The notes beneath the pieces are model-generated. The model was not told the DNA's origin and did not search any database. It saw only the letters and a program-made list of their open reading frames with translations. DNA of 64,000 nt from Actinomycetales bacterium. GTDB taxonomy: Bacteria; Actinomycetota; Actinomycetes; S36-B12. The DNA lies in the NCBI GenBank assembly GCA_016125355.1, contig WGLX01000012.1:62001-126000 (forward strand), given 5' to 3'. Made by a program: the position numbers and the translations under genes. Below are positions 38,523-48,000 of this stretch, piece after piece (the stretch's first letter is position 1; every line of letters starts with the position of its first letter).

Positions 38523-39713
38523 GTGAGTCTGCCCCCACTGGTCGAACCTGCCGACGAGCTGACCCTCGATGAGGTCCGTCGCTACAGCCGACACCTGATC
38601 ATCCCCGACGTCGGCATGGCCGGACAGAAGCGGCTCAAGAACGCCAGAGTGCTGTGCGTGGGCGCCGGCGGTCTCGGCAGCCCCGCGCTCATGTACCTCG
38701 CGGCTGCCGGGGTGGGCACGCTCGGCATCGTCGAGTTCGATGTCGTGGACGAGAGCAACCTCCAGCGGCAGATCATCCACGGTCAGAGCGATGTCGGACG
38801 GCCGAAGGCAGAGAGCGCGCGCGATGCGGTGCTCGAGATCAATCCCCACGTGCAGGTGAACCTGCACGACGAGCGCCTCGACTCGTCCAACGTGATGGAC
38901 CTGTTCCGCCAGTACGACCTGATCGTTGACGGCACGGACAACTTCGCAACGCGGTACCTCGTGAACGACGCGTGCGTGCTGCTGGGGAAGCCCTACGTGT
39001 GGGGGTCCATCTACCGGTTCGACGGACAGGCGAGCGTGTTCTGGGCCGAGCACGGCCCGTGCTACCGGTGCCTGTACCCGGAGCCGCCGCCGCCGGGCAT
39101 GGTTCCGTCCTGTGCTGAGGGTGGCGTCCTCGGGGTGCTCTGCGCCTCGATCGGGTCCATCCAGGTGACGGAGGCCATCAAGCTCCTCACCGGGATCGGG
39201 GAGTCCCTGCTGGGCAGGCTCATGATCTACGACGCGCTGGAGATGAGCTACCGGCAGGTCCGCATCCGCAAGGACCCCAACTGCGCCGTCTGCGGGGAGC
39301 ACCCCACGGTGACCGAGCTCATCGACTACGAGGCGTTCTGCGGCACGATCTCGGAGGAGGCCGCGGAAGCCGCCAGGGATTCGACGATCTCGGTCGTCCA
39401 GCTCAAGGAGATGCTGGATGCGCGCGAGGCCGGCGAGATCGACTTCGTGCTCATCGACGTGCGCGAGCCGAACGAGTTCGAGATCGTCAGCATCGACGGT
39501 GCGATCCTCATCCCCAAGGGCGAGTTCCTCGACGGGTCCGCACTCGAGAGGCTGCCGGCCGACAAGCAGATCGTGCTGCACTGCAAGGTGGGTGGCCGTT
39601 CGGCGGAGGCTTTGGCCGTCGTGAAGGGCGCCGGCTTCTCGGACGCGATCCACGTGGGCGGCGGGATCGTCGCGTGGGTGCACCAGATCGAGCCGCACAA
39701 GCCCGCCTACTGA
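38523..39713 (+). CDS. moeZ: MoeZ/MoeB-type sulfur-carrier adenylyltransferase with rhodanese domain
   Basis: The 396-residue protein joins an E1-like ThiF domain (1-265) and a rhodanese domain (about 285-390). Seen are the nucleotide-binding GAGGLGSPALMYLAAAGVG, the NLQRQIIHGQSDVG segment, zinc Cys pairs CYRC and CAVC, and the rhodanese active-site loop HCKVGGRSAEAL with its catalytic cysteine. MoeZ adenylates and sulfurylates the C-terminus of small sulfur carriers (MoaD-like, CysO, ThiS), serving molybdopterin, cysteine and thio-metabolite routes. No sulfur-carrier gene is nearby. The GTG start has GGAGAG upstream, and the 124-nt gap from gdh suggests a separate promoter. Confidence 0.92.
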   Translation: MSLPPLVEPADELTLDEVRRYSRHLIIPDVGMAGQKRLKNARVLCVGAGGLGSPALMYLAAAGVGTLGIVEFDVVDESNLQRQIIHGQSDVGRPKAESARDAVLEINPHVQVNLHDERLDSSNVMDLFRQYDLIVDGTDNFATRYLVNDACVLLGKPYVWGSIYRFDGQASVFWAEHGPCYRCLYPEPPPPGMVPSCAEGGVLGVLCASIGSIQVTEAIKLLTGIGESLLGRLMIYDALEMSYRQVRIRKDPNCAVCGEHPTVTELIDYEAFCGTISEEAAEAARDSTISVVQLKEMLDAREAGEIDFVLIDVREPNEFEIVSIDGAILIPKGEFLDGSALERLPADKQIVLHCKVGGRSAEALAVVKGAGFSDAIHVGGGIVAWVHQIEPHKPAY

Positions 39714-39799
39714 CCGGAAGCGCAGGCCCAAAGTCCCATCGCGAGACCCGCGTGCCGCCCTACCCTGTAGGGAACGGCCGGAGGGGGCGGGTTGGCGTG

Positions 39800-40753
39800 A
39801 TGCGGGCATTCTCGCGACGGCATCCTTCGAGACCGTTCGCCGTCCTCGCGGCGTGGTTCGTCTTGGCGACCGCCCAGTTGCTCCTGAACGTGGTGCGCCC
39901 TCCGCTGCCCGGCACGGACACCGGCCGGCTGGCGGCGCTGGCCATGACGACGGCCTGTCTCGCCTTGGTGTCGGTACTCGTGGGGGTCCTGCGGCGCAAC
40001 GAGGTCGCCCTCCTGACGCTCATCGTCATCGCCGAGGTCGTCCTCGCTCTCGTGCTCAGCGTGGCGGCGGGCGGGCAGGGTCAACTGATGGCCGCGTTCT
40101 ACCTGCTGATCCTCGAGCTGATCGGCGCCTTGTGGCTTCGGCTCCGCGCGGTGTGGACGATCCTGGCGCTCGGTCTCGCGCTCTACCTGGCGGGCGCCAT
40201 GGTCAACCCGCTCCTCGACACCCCCGGATACGCCGCCTTCGTCGTCGTCGTCATCACCCTGGTCACGTTGGTGGTGGCCAGCCTCGTGAACTCTCTCCGC
40301 GACCAGGCACGGCACGACCAGCTCACCGGCGCGCTCAACCGGCGCGGCCTGGATTCGGCTGCCCGGCTCGCCCACGACCTGGCCGCCCGGCAGGGATGGG
40401 AGACCACCATCGTCGAGGTCGACCTCGACGGCTTCAAGGCCTACAACGACGAGTTCGGCCACGCGGCGGGCGATGAGCGCCTCGTGCAGCTGGTCCGGGA
40501 CTGGGGTGGTGTCCTCCGCCGGAGCGACCTCGTGGCCCGCATCGGCGGCGATGAGTTCCTCATCGTCCTGCCCGGTGCGTCCGCGAACGAGGCAGAGGAG
40601 CTGGTGGCCCGAATGCGGTCGGTCAATCGGATCCCCTGGACCGTGGGCGTCACGCCCTGGGACCGGGGCGAGAGTCTGTCCGATGCGTGCCGTCGCGCGG
40701 ATGCCCTCATGTACGCCGACAAGCGGGCTCGTCCGGGGGGGTCCACGGGCTGA
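39800..40753 (+). CDS. Membrane GGDEF-domain protein (candidate diguanylate cyclase)
   Basis: The 317-residue protein has six hydrophobic segments in its first 170 residues and a cytosolic GGDEF domain (about 180-310). The catalytic motif is intact in ARIGGDEFLIVLP, with the upstream DQLTGALNRRGLD and DLDGFKAYNDEFGH substrate-site elements also present, so synthesis of cyclic di-GMP is likely. There is no EAL domain. ATG 39800 (or GTG 39797 just before) sits behind GGAGGGGG. The membrane part resembles no named sensor. It is convergent with an Excalibur-like gene that ends seven bases after its stop. Confidence 0.88.
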   Translation: MRAFSRRHPSRPFAVLAAWFVLATAQLLLNVVRPPLPGTDTGRLAALAMTTACLALVSVLVGVLRRNEVALLTLIVIAEVVLALVLSVAAGGQGQLMAAFYLLILELIGALWLRLRAVWTILALGLALYLAGAMVNPLLDTPGYAAFVVVVITLVTLVVASLVNSLRDQARHDQLTGALNRRGLDSAARLAHDLAARQGWETTIVEVDLDGFKAYNDEFGHAAGDERLVQLVRDWGGVLRRSDLVARIGGDEFLIVLPGASANEAEELVARMRSVNRIPWTVGVTPWDRGESLSDACRRADALMYADKRARPGGSTG

Positions 40754-40759
40754 CGTGCG

Positions 40760-41035
40760 CTAGGGCCGACGCTCGCAGGCGACGCCGTCCCGGTCCCTGT
40801 CGAGTCGTCGGTTCGCCGCGTAGGCGACCGGGCACAGCAGGGGCTTGCGGTAGCCCTGCCTGATGGCCGCCCGCACGGCGCGAGGGTTGGCTGCCACGCC
40901 GTTCGGGTCGACCGTCCACAGCTGACGGCAGGTCCGGTACCGGGTATCGGGCTCTCCGGCGGCCGGGCCGGAGCCGATGATGATGAGGCTGCCTGCCAGG
41001 GCCAGGGCTGTGACGGTGGAGAGGGTGCGACGCAT
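40760..41035 (-). CDS. Secreted Excalibur-like calcium-binding domain protein
   Basis: This is a 91-residue exported protein with a signal peptide of about 27 residues (two arginines, a hydrophobic LALAGSLIII core, cleavage near PAAG). The mature part has three cysteines and ends with the Excalibur signature: NRRLDRDRDGVACERR, an EF-hand-like DxDxDG loop followed by Cys. The CRQLW and LLCPVAYAANR segments match the YmaC/Excalibur extracellular family. GGAGG precedes the ATG. Such domains are found on surface nucleases and small secreted proteins; the function is unknown. It is divergent from the Cys-rich surface protein gene, with a 305-nt region between. Confidence 0.82.
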   Translation of the reverse strand: MRRTLSTVTALALAGSLIIIGSGPAAGEPDTRYRTCRQLWTVDPNGVAANPRAVRAAIRQGYRKPLLCPVAYAANRRLDRDRDGVACERRP

Positions 41036-41130
41036 GGTGCCTCCGTTCGATCCGTCGACGGTAGGGCGCCGGACGTGGTCCGGCTCGATCGCAGGGTTAC
41101 CGATTGCTTACGGGGGCGGTCCCCGGCATG

Positions 41131-41164
41131 CGAGGAGGGCCGCACTCATGCGCGGCCCTCCTCG
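41131..41164. terminator. Terminator-like hairpin in a divergent intergenic region
   Basis: A perfect 13-bp stem (41131-41143, CGAGGAGGGCCGC, with 41152-41164) encloses an 8-nt loop. It lies between the starts of two divergent genes (41035 minus, 41341 plus), where no annotated transcript should end. It may end a small RNA, act as a leader attenuator for the downstream gene, or be an operator. Nothing else was recognised in 41036-41340. Confidence 0.5.
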
Positions 41165-41340
41165 TCAGTATGCGCCGATCCCGATGGCGCGAGCAGTGCC
41201 GAAGGTCCCCCGTGGCCGACGGTGACCGATCACTGCTATCCATGTTCGGACCCTGATCGCGCATGACGGCCCGCTGGGCATCAACGAGTCCCCGGGGGGC
41301 GCACGCTGAAGTTGCAAGGGCGCCGAAGGGGGCGAGAGAG

Positions 41341-42441
41341 ATGACAACAGTTGCCTGGACGAGGAAGAAGAGAGGATCGTGGTCGGCCATCGTGCCGACC
41401 CTGCTCGCGGTTGTGGCGATGGTCTTCGGGGTACTGGCGTTGGCCAGTCCCGCCAGCGCCGCACTGGTGTGTCCTGATGGGTACACCCTCAACGGATCCG
41501 TCTGCGAGGCGGTCGAGACCACCCCGGCCACGTCGGTGACGGAATACTCGTGCGACGCCGGCTACACGCTGGTCGGCGACGGGGAGACGGCGACATGTGA
41601 CCGCTATGTGGATGGACCTGCGGAGTACACCGCGTCGACCCCCACGTATGTCTGTGAGACCGGTTGGACGCTTGATGGTACGACCTGCTCGATGACGGTT
41701 CCCGGACACTACGAGCACGTCAATCGTTCGTACCACAGCGCCCAGGGACCTCGCTGCATGAACCCGGATGTGTGGACGCTGTTCCAGGACACGGACGGCG
41801 TCTGGAAGTGCGGCAAGGACTGGGTCCCCGAGCAGTTGGTCACCGAGGATGCCACCGCCACCGCGCCATACACCTGCGATGACGGCTGGACCCTCGTCGA
41901 GGAGAACCACGGCAACCGGTGCAGCAACCCGATTCCGCTCTGCTCGCGGCCCACTCAGGTCCTCGAGCAGGAGGAGCCACAGCAGGAAGCCGTGCTGACG
42001 TGTCCGACCGGTGCGGATCCTTCGTGGACGCTGGATGTCGAGAACGAGCTCTGCGTGCGCACCCTGACGGTTCTGCCCACCGATGACTCGGCTCAGGGGA
42101 CCCCAGGTGGCAGCACGCCCGTCACCGACTACTGCCCGAACATCGACGGAGTGCAGTGGGAGGGGTATGACTGCAACACCGGCGTGGCCGCGCCCGAGGA
42201 TGTGGTCCCGGTGACAGTGGTCGAGCCCGCCACCGTGACGGACGCTCCTGAGTCGGTGGTGCTGCCTGAGGCGGCTACTGTGCCTGCGAAGCCGGCGAAG
42301 GCGACGGTCCCGGCGACGGTCCCGGCGGGCGACGGCTCGTCCGTCCCGTCGACACCGCCGTACGTGCTCGCACTGCTCGCCCTCGGTGCGACCGCACTCG
42401 CGGCGTCGACCGTCCGCCTCATCAAGATCCCGACCCGCTGA
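41341..42441 (+). CDS. Cysteine-rich repetitive surface protein, membrane-anchored at its C-terminus
   Basis: The 366-residue product has a signal peptide (about 1-40, ending ASPASA), then repeats around a C-x-x-G-[YW]-T-L core: CPDGYTLNGSVC, CDAGYTLVGDGETATC, CETGWTLDGTTC, CDDGWTLVEENHGNRC, and a diverged CPTGADPSWTLDVENELC. The tail is a Pro/Val/Thr-rich stalk (about 295-338), one hydrophobic helix (about 340-358) and a basic end, so it should be membrane-anchored and face outward. There is no LPxTG motif. Each repeat pair of cysteines probably forms a small disulfide loop. No family is recognised. RBS-like GGGGGCGAGAGAG precedes ATG 41341. A terminator follows at 42485. Confidence 0.75.
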   Translation: MTTVAWTRKKRGSWSAIVPTLLAVVAMVFGVLALASPASAALVCPDGYTLNGSVCEAVETTPATSVTEYSCDAGYTLVGDGETATCDRYVDGPAEYTASTPTYVCETGWTLDGTTCSMTVPGHYEHVNRSYHSAQGPRCMNPDVWTLFQDTDGVWKCGKDWVPEQLVTEDATATAPYTCDDGWTLVEENHGNRCSNPIPLCSRPTQVLEQEEPQQEAVLTCPTGADPSWTLDVENELCVRTLTVLPTDDSAQGTPGGSTPVTDYCPNIDGVQWEGYDCNTGVAAPEDVVPVTVVEPATVTDAPESVVLPEAATVPAKPAKATVPATVPAGDGSSVPSTPPYVLALLALGATALAASTVRLIKIPTR

Positions 42442-42484
42442 CGAAGGGAGGAGGGTCGACAGCCGGGAAGGGCATGACCACAGC

Positions 42485-42510
42485 GAGGCCCCGCCGAGAG
42501 GCGGGGCCTC
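42485..42510 (+). terminator. Terminator of the surface protein gene
   Basis: A perfect 11-bp GC-rich stem (42485-42495, GAGGCCCCGCC, with 42500-42510) with the tetraloop GAGA, followed by CTTC. It stands between two convergent genes and probably serves both. Confidence 0.85.
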
Positions 42511-42541
42511 CTTCATGGCCGGGGACCCGCTCTTGAGGGGA

Positions 42542-45001
42542 CTACAGAGCGCCCTTGCGCGTCAGCCAGTTGAACGCCCAGTAGCCCGGCACCGTCGGGA
42601 TCCAGAAGGTGACGAGTCGGTAGAGCAGCACGGCGGACACGGCGATGCCCGCGTCCAAGCCCGCGGCCGTGAGCCCGGCCGCGAGCGCCGCCTCGACGGC
42701 ACCCAAGCCACCCGGTGTCGGCGCGGCCTGCCCGATCGTGGCGCCGGCCAGGTAGACGACCGCCACGACCGCGATGTTCAGGCTCCCGCCGAACGCGGCG
42801 ACGCAGGCGAACAGCACGCCGATGTACGCCAGGTTGAGCAGGAGGATGCCGCCGATCCCCTCGAGCAGCTTCATGGGCCGCTGGGCCACGGTGATCAGGC
42901 GGGGGACGACCTCCTTCAGCAGGGGGCCGACGCGCTTGGCGATGAGCCGTCGCACGGCCGGGATGGCCAGCAGCCCCAGGATGAGGATGGCCGTGGCGAT
43001 CACCGCCACGACGAGCGCTCGTGGCGGGTCGAAGGTCAGGTCGGCCTGGGTTCCGGCCGCGATGCCGAAGCCCAGCAGCAGCAGGATGTGGAACACGAAC
43101 GCCATCACCTGGGCGACGCCCACGCTTGCGGCCGCCAGGGCGGGATGTAGCCCCGCCTTCTGGAGGAAGCGCACGTTGATCGCGATGGCACCCAGGGTGG
43201 GCGGGGACACGAGCGTGGCGAAGTCACCGGCCACCTGCGCCATCACCACGCGATGGAGCGGCAGCCGTTCGGGCACGAAGCCGGACAGGCTCCAGGCCGA
43301 TCCGATGTAGGTGATGAGGCTGAAGACGACCGCAGCGACCATCCACCGCCAGTCGGCGGTTCGCAGCAGGCCGATGAGGTCGACCTGCGCCAGCTGCGAA
43401 AGCAGCACGTAGCCGGCGATGGTGCCGACGATGATCATCACGAGCGTGCGCGGCCTGACGCGCTCGAACTTGATGGACTCGGACTCCGCACCGGGACGGA
43501 TCTCCGCGAGCGCGTCCCGGAGCCCGATGAGGATCGACTTGTTCTTGCGGATCGCCCGGCGCGTCGGAGTGGAGAGCGCCACGGGCTGAAGCGCCGGAAG
43601 GGCCTTGGCCAGGCCCGCGATGCCGAGGACGGTGCGCCCGGTGTCGACGGCCCGGTTCACGTCGGTGAGCAGGGCCAGGGTGGTCAGGAGCTCCGCGATG
43701 TCGATGCGCTCGGCCACATCGCTGGCGGCGATGCGGCCGTTCTCGCCGCCGATGAGCCACACCCTGCCCTCGTCGTCGCGCAGAAGGTGCGCCGCCGAAA
43801 GGGCACGGTGCGACATCTGGTGCTCGTGCAGCGTGCGGACCGCTCGCCAGGCCTGGGCCAGGTCCTCGTCGGTGAGGTCGGTGAGGTCGGAGAATCGAGT
43901 GCCGCCGATGTGCTCGTACGCGAGCAGGACGGAGTCCGGCCCCGCCTCCGACGCCAGCAGCAGCCGCGGCTGCGGCGCGCCGGCCACCTCGGCGGCGTAG
44001 GCCAGCAGGGCCGCCTGATCCAACGACCGCCGCATGTCAAAGGCTCCGGCGGTGCTGTCGTCGCGCAGGCGCAGGCTCGTCCAGATGGCGTTGGCCAGGC
44101 CGGCACCCTCCAGGTCGCGGTCCAGGACGGTCACCTGGAGGAGGGCGCCGGTGCGGGTGGTCGCCACGTAGCGGCGCCCCCGTGAGGTCGACTCGGTGCC
44201 CTGCAGCATCGTGACGGGGAAGCCGCCGCGATCCAGCGCGGCGGCAACTTCGATGCCCGTCGGCCGAGTCGTGGGCGTGCCGGCGACGTAGCGCGTCATG
44301 AGGCCGATGGCCCAGCCGAGGGAGACGGAGACCCCGACGCCCGCCAGCGCGATGCCACCGCTGAGGAGGGTCACGATGATGAGGGAGCCCAGCACGACCA
44401 CGGTGAGGACGTTCCAGGGACGCCGGCCCATGGACCGCGCGACGGTCACGAAGGCGATGAGCCCGCCGAGGATCGGCGTGGTGGAGGCGCTGCTGGTGCT
44501 CGTCGAGCCGGCCAGCGCGACGAGCAGCTGGCTGCTGCCCCAGGTGGAGATCGCCACGGAGATCGCGGTGAGGACCACGACCGCGAGGAGAAGCGCGATG
44601 AGGGAGTCGAGGAGCTGGCGGACGCGGCGGCGGACCACCATGGCGACGCTGATGGCGATGGGCAGGCCGAGCACGCCGATGCCGCCGACGACGTTCAGGG
44701 CAAGGACGACGAACGAGGGCAGCCGGGAGACGCCCTCGGAGAGATCGGAGTCGAGGCCGGCCGCGGTGCTCGTGGCGAACCAGGCGACGAGCACGGATGC
44801 CGCGGTGATCGACAGGGCGAGCACGAACCGGGCCAGGTCGAGGGGTCGGCGCACGCGGCGAGGCGCCTTGCGGTCCTCGATGATGATGGGACCGGCCGCC
44901 AGATCCCCGGACGCGGCCTCAGGCGGGGTCCACTGTCCGGCTGCCACGCCTGCATCGTTCCAGACTCGGTCCCCAAGGTGTCGGACCCGGGTGATACTCA
45001 T
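42542..45001 (-). CDS. Lysylphosphatidylglycerol-synthase-like membrane protein with a kinase-like domain
   Basis: This is an 819-residue multi-domain membrane protein. Residues about 55-245 contain six or so helices; residues about 250-480 form a soluble domain with remnants of a protein-kinase fold (ALLQVTVLDRD, an AYEHIGG hinge-like element, MSHRALSAAHLL in the HRD-loop position and VWLIGGENGR in the DFG position, so catalytic residues are degraded); residues about 510-819 are a UPF0104/LPG-synthase membrane region with DFATLVSPPTLGAIA and a TPGGLGAVEAAL signature. No C-terminal acyl-tRNA transferase domain is present, so it is flippase-like rather than an enzyme of lysyl-PG synthesis (inference). 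Start ATG 45001 leaves 5 nt to adnA; GTG 44947 is a credible alternative. Confidence 0.82.
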   Translation of the reverse strand: MSITRVRHLGDRVWNDAGVAAGQWTPPEAASGDLAAGPIIIEDRKAPRRVRRPLDLARFVLALSITAASVLVAWFATSTAAGLDSDLSEGVSRLPSFVVLALNVVGGIGVLGLPIAISVAMVVRRRVRQLLDSLIALLLAVVVLTAISVAISTWGSSQLLVALAGSTSTSSASTTPILGGLIAFVTVARSMGRRPWNVLTVVVLGSLIIVTLLSGGIALAGVGVSVSLGWAIGLMTRYVAGTPTTRPTGIEVAAALDRGGFPVTMLQGTESTSRGRRYVATTRTGALLQVTVLDRDLEGAGLANAIWTSLRLRDDSTAGAFDMRRSLDQAALLAYAAEVAGAPQPRLLLASEAGPDSVLLAYEHIGGTRFSDLTDLTDEDLAQAWRAVRTLHEHQMSHRALSAAHLLRDDEGRVWLIGGENGRIAASDVAERIDIAELLTTLALLTDVNRAVDTGRTVLGIAGLAKALPALQPVALSTPTRRAIRKNKSILIGLRDALAEIRPGAESESIKFERVRPRTLVMIIVGTIAGYVLLSQLAQVDLIGLLRTADWRWMVAAVVFSLITYIGSAWSLSGFVPERLPLHRVVMAQVAGDFATLVSPPTLGAIAINVRFLQKAGLHPALAAASVGVAQVMAFVFHILLLLGFGIAAGTQADLTFDPPRALVVAVIATAILILGLLAIPAVRRLIAKRVGPLLKEVVPRLITVAQRPMKLLEGIGGILLLNLAYIGVLFACVAAFGGSLNIAVVAVVYLAGATIGQAAPTPGGLGAVEAALAAGLTAAGLDAGIAVSAVLLYRLVTFWIPTVPGYWAFNWLTRKGAL

Positions 45002-45006
45002 GGGCC

Positions 45007-48000
45007 ATGACGTGGCACCTCGATCTCTCCGCCGCGCCGCCGTCCGCCCCGCCCGACCTCGATGCACAGCAGCGGTCGGTCGTCGCGCATCGTTCCGGTC
45101 CCCTGCTCGTGCTGGCCGGCCCAGGCACCGGCAAGACCACGACGATCGTCGAGGCCATCGCCGACCGCCTCCAGGATGCGGATGATCCCGTCGGCCCCGA
45201 GTCGGTGCTGGCGCTGACCTTCGGGCGCAAAGCGGCGCTCGAGCTCCGCGACCGGGTCACCGCCCGACTCGGCGGGGGCCTGCTGCCGACGGTCTCCACC
45301 TTCCACTCGTTCGCCTACGCCCTGCTCAGGCTCACCGCCACCCCCGAGGAGTACCTGCACCCGCCGCGGCTGATGTCGGGCGCGGAGGAGGACGTCCGCA
45401 TCCGGGAACTGCTCCGCGGGGCGGTCTCCGACGGAACGATCGAGTGGCCCGACGAGCTGGTCGGCGCCCTCCCCACCCTCGGGCTGGCCAACGAGGTCCG
45501 CGCCGTCCTGTCGCGAGCCCGCGAACTGGGCCTCGAGGGGGACGACCTGGCGCGCATCGGGCGGCGATCCGGGCGGCCGGCGTGGGTCGCGGTCGGCCAG
45601 CTCGCGCGCCAGGAGCAGGACGTCATGCTGCTCGAGAACGTCATCGACTACGGCGAGCTCATGCTGCGCGCGGTCCTCCGCGCCCATGAGCCACAGGTCA
45701 CGCAGCAGTTGCGCGCGCAGTACCGGGCCGTCTACGTCGACGAGTTCCAGGACACCGACCCCCTGCAGGTCCTCCTGCTCCGCGCGCTCGTGGGCCCGCA
45801 GACGTCGGTGGTGGCCGTCGGCGACCCCGACCAGTCCATCTACGCCTTCCGCGGCGCCGACGTCGGCGGCCTGCTGCGCTTCCCGGAGACCTTCCGCACG
45901 CCCGCGGGGGAGCCGGCCCCTGTCGTCGTGCTCGAGCACACCCGGAGGTTCGGCCCTCGGATCCGCGCCGCGGCGGTGGCCGCTCTGGGGACCCGGCTGC
46001 CCTCCGGGCTGGCCAGCGAGGTCATGCTCGCCCACCGCTCGCCGAGCTGCCCGCCGCCTGCGGATCCCGACACCGACGACCTCGTGACGGTGAGGCTGTT
46101 CAGCGACCGGGGAGTTCAGGCCGCACACCTCGCCCGGGACCTGCGGCAGGCCCACGTCGAGCGCGACGTGCCCTGGCATGAGCTGGCCGTCCTCGTCCGC
46201 AGCGGCAACCAGATCCCCGTTGTGCAGCGGGCACTGGCCGTGGCGGGGGTGCCGGTCGTGGTGGCCGCCGATGAGGTGCCGCTGCGTGCCGAGCCGGCGG
46301 TGGCGGCGCTCCTTGCCGCCCTGGCGCTGGCGGCGCATCCAGGGGCCGCCAGCGCCGCGCAGGTGATCGACGTGCTCACCGGCCCGCTCGTTCGGTTGTC
46401 GTCCATGGACCTGCGGCGGCTTGGTCGGGCCCTGCGAGCCGAGCACCACGAGGAGGGCTTCGCCACGCCAGGGTCCGACGTGCTGGTGCGCTCCTTCGTG
46501 CTGGGTGCGCTGACGGGGGAGCCGGCGATCCTGCCGGCGATCGAGGAGTCCGATCCGCTCCTCCCGGTCGTCGCTGCCTGCGAGCGGCTCACGCGCCTGC
46601 TTCGGGAGGTCCATGACGCCATCACGGCCGGCGCGGCGCCGGAACAGGTCCTGTGGACCCTCTGGTCGGGAGGGATCGCTCCGCATGGGTGGCCGGAGCG
46701 GTTGCGCGAGGCCGCCCTGCGGGGATCCCGCTCGGCCGATCACGACCTCGATGCCGTCATGGCCCTCTTCGACACGGCCGAGCGCCTCGCGGGACGCTAC
46801 CCGGGCTTCCTGGGCGTCCGGATGTTCCTCGATGCCCTCGCCGACCAGCAGTTGCCCGCCGAGGCGGTAGCCGAGCGTGGGGCGCGTGCCGACGCGGTGC
46901 GGATCCTCACGGCACACCGTGCCAAGGGCCTGGAATGGGACGAGGTGTGGATCGTCGGCGCCGAGGAGGGTGTCTGGCCCGACCTGCGAGCCCGCGGCTC
47001 GACCCTGCGGGCGGAGGAGCTGTCCGCGGAGGGCGTCGGGAGCGGTCCGCGATCCGCGGACCTGCTCGAGGAGGAGCGGCGCCTGTTCTACGTCGCGTGC
47101 ACGCGCGCCCGTCGGCGCCTGCACCTGACGGCCATCGACGAGCGGGCCGACGGCGGGGAGCGACCGAGCCGCTTCCTCGACGACGTGCGACTGGCGCTGG
47201 GTCTCGGGGATGACCCGCCGCAGTCTGTCCGCCCCCGCCGCACGATCTCCCTGGACGGCCTGGTCGCCGAGCTGCGGCGTACGGCCGCTGACCCGGGAGT
47301 CAGCGCGGCCCTGCGGTCGGCAGCCATCACCCGCTTGGCTGTGCTCGCCGTCGAGCAGGGCGACGACGGCCGCCCCCTCGTGCCGCTCGCCGACCCGGAC
47401 CGCTGGTGGGGAGTGCCCGAGGGCACGCCCGGGGCGCGCGCGGTGCGGGACCCGGAGCGTCCGGTGGCGCTGTCCGGGAGTGGGCTCGATGGACTGCTGA
47501 CCTGTCCGCTGCGGTGGTTCCTCGACCACGAGGTGCGGGCGGAGACGCCGCGCGGTCCGGCCACGGGCTTCGGCAGTGTCGTGCATGCCATTGCGGACTT
47601 CGTCGCCAAGGGGCAGGTGCCCGCCGAGCTGACCGCCATGGACGCCGAGGTCGACCGCGTGTGGTCGGCGCTGAGATTCGAGGCGCGCTGGCAGTCCCAG
47701 ACGGAACGCGCGGCAGCCCACGAGGCGCTCGCCCGGTTCCTCGGCTATCACGAACGCGCCGACCGCGTGCTGGTGTCCACCGAGGCCCGCGTGCGGGCGG
47801 ATGTCGTGGTCCCGACGCCCGGGGGCGGGCTCGACCAGGTGGCCCTGAGCGGATACATCGACCGCGTCGAGGCTGATGCCGAGGGGCGCCTGGTGCCCAT
47901 CGACCTGAAGAACATGAAGTCCAAGGTGCCCAGCGCGGAGGTGCCGGAGCACGGGCAGCTGGGCGTGTACCAGCTCATCATCCGGGAGGGCGGCCTGTCC

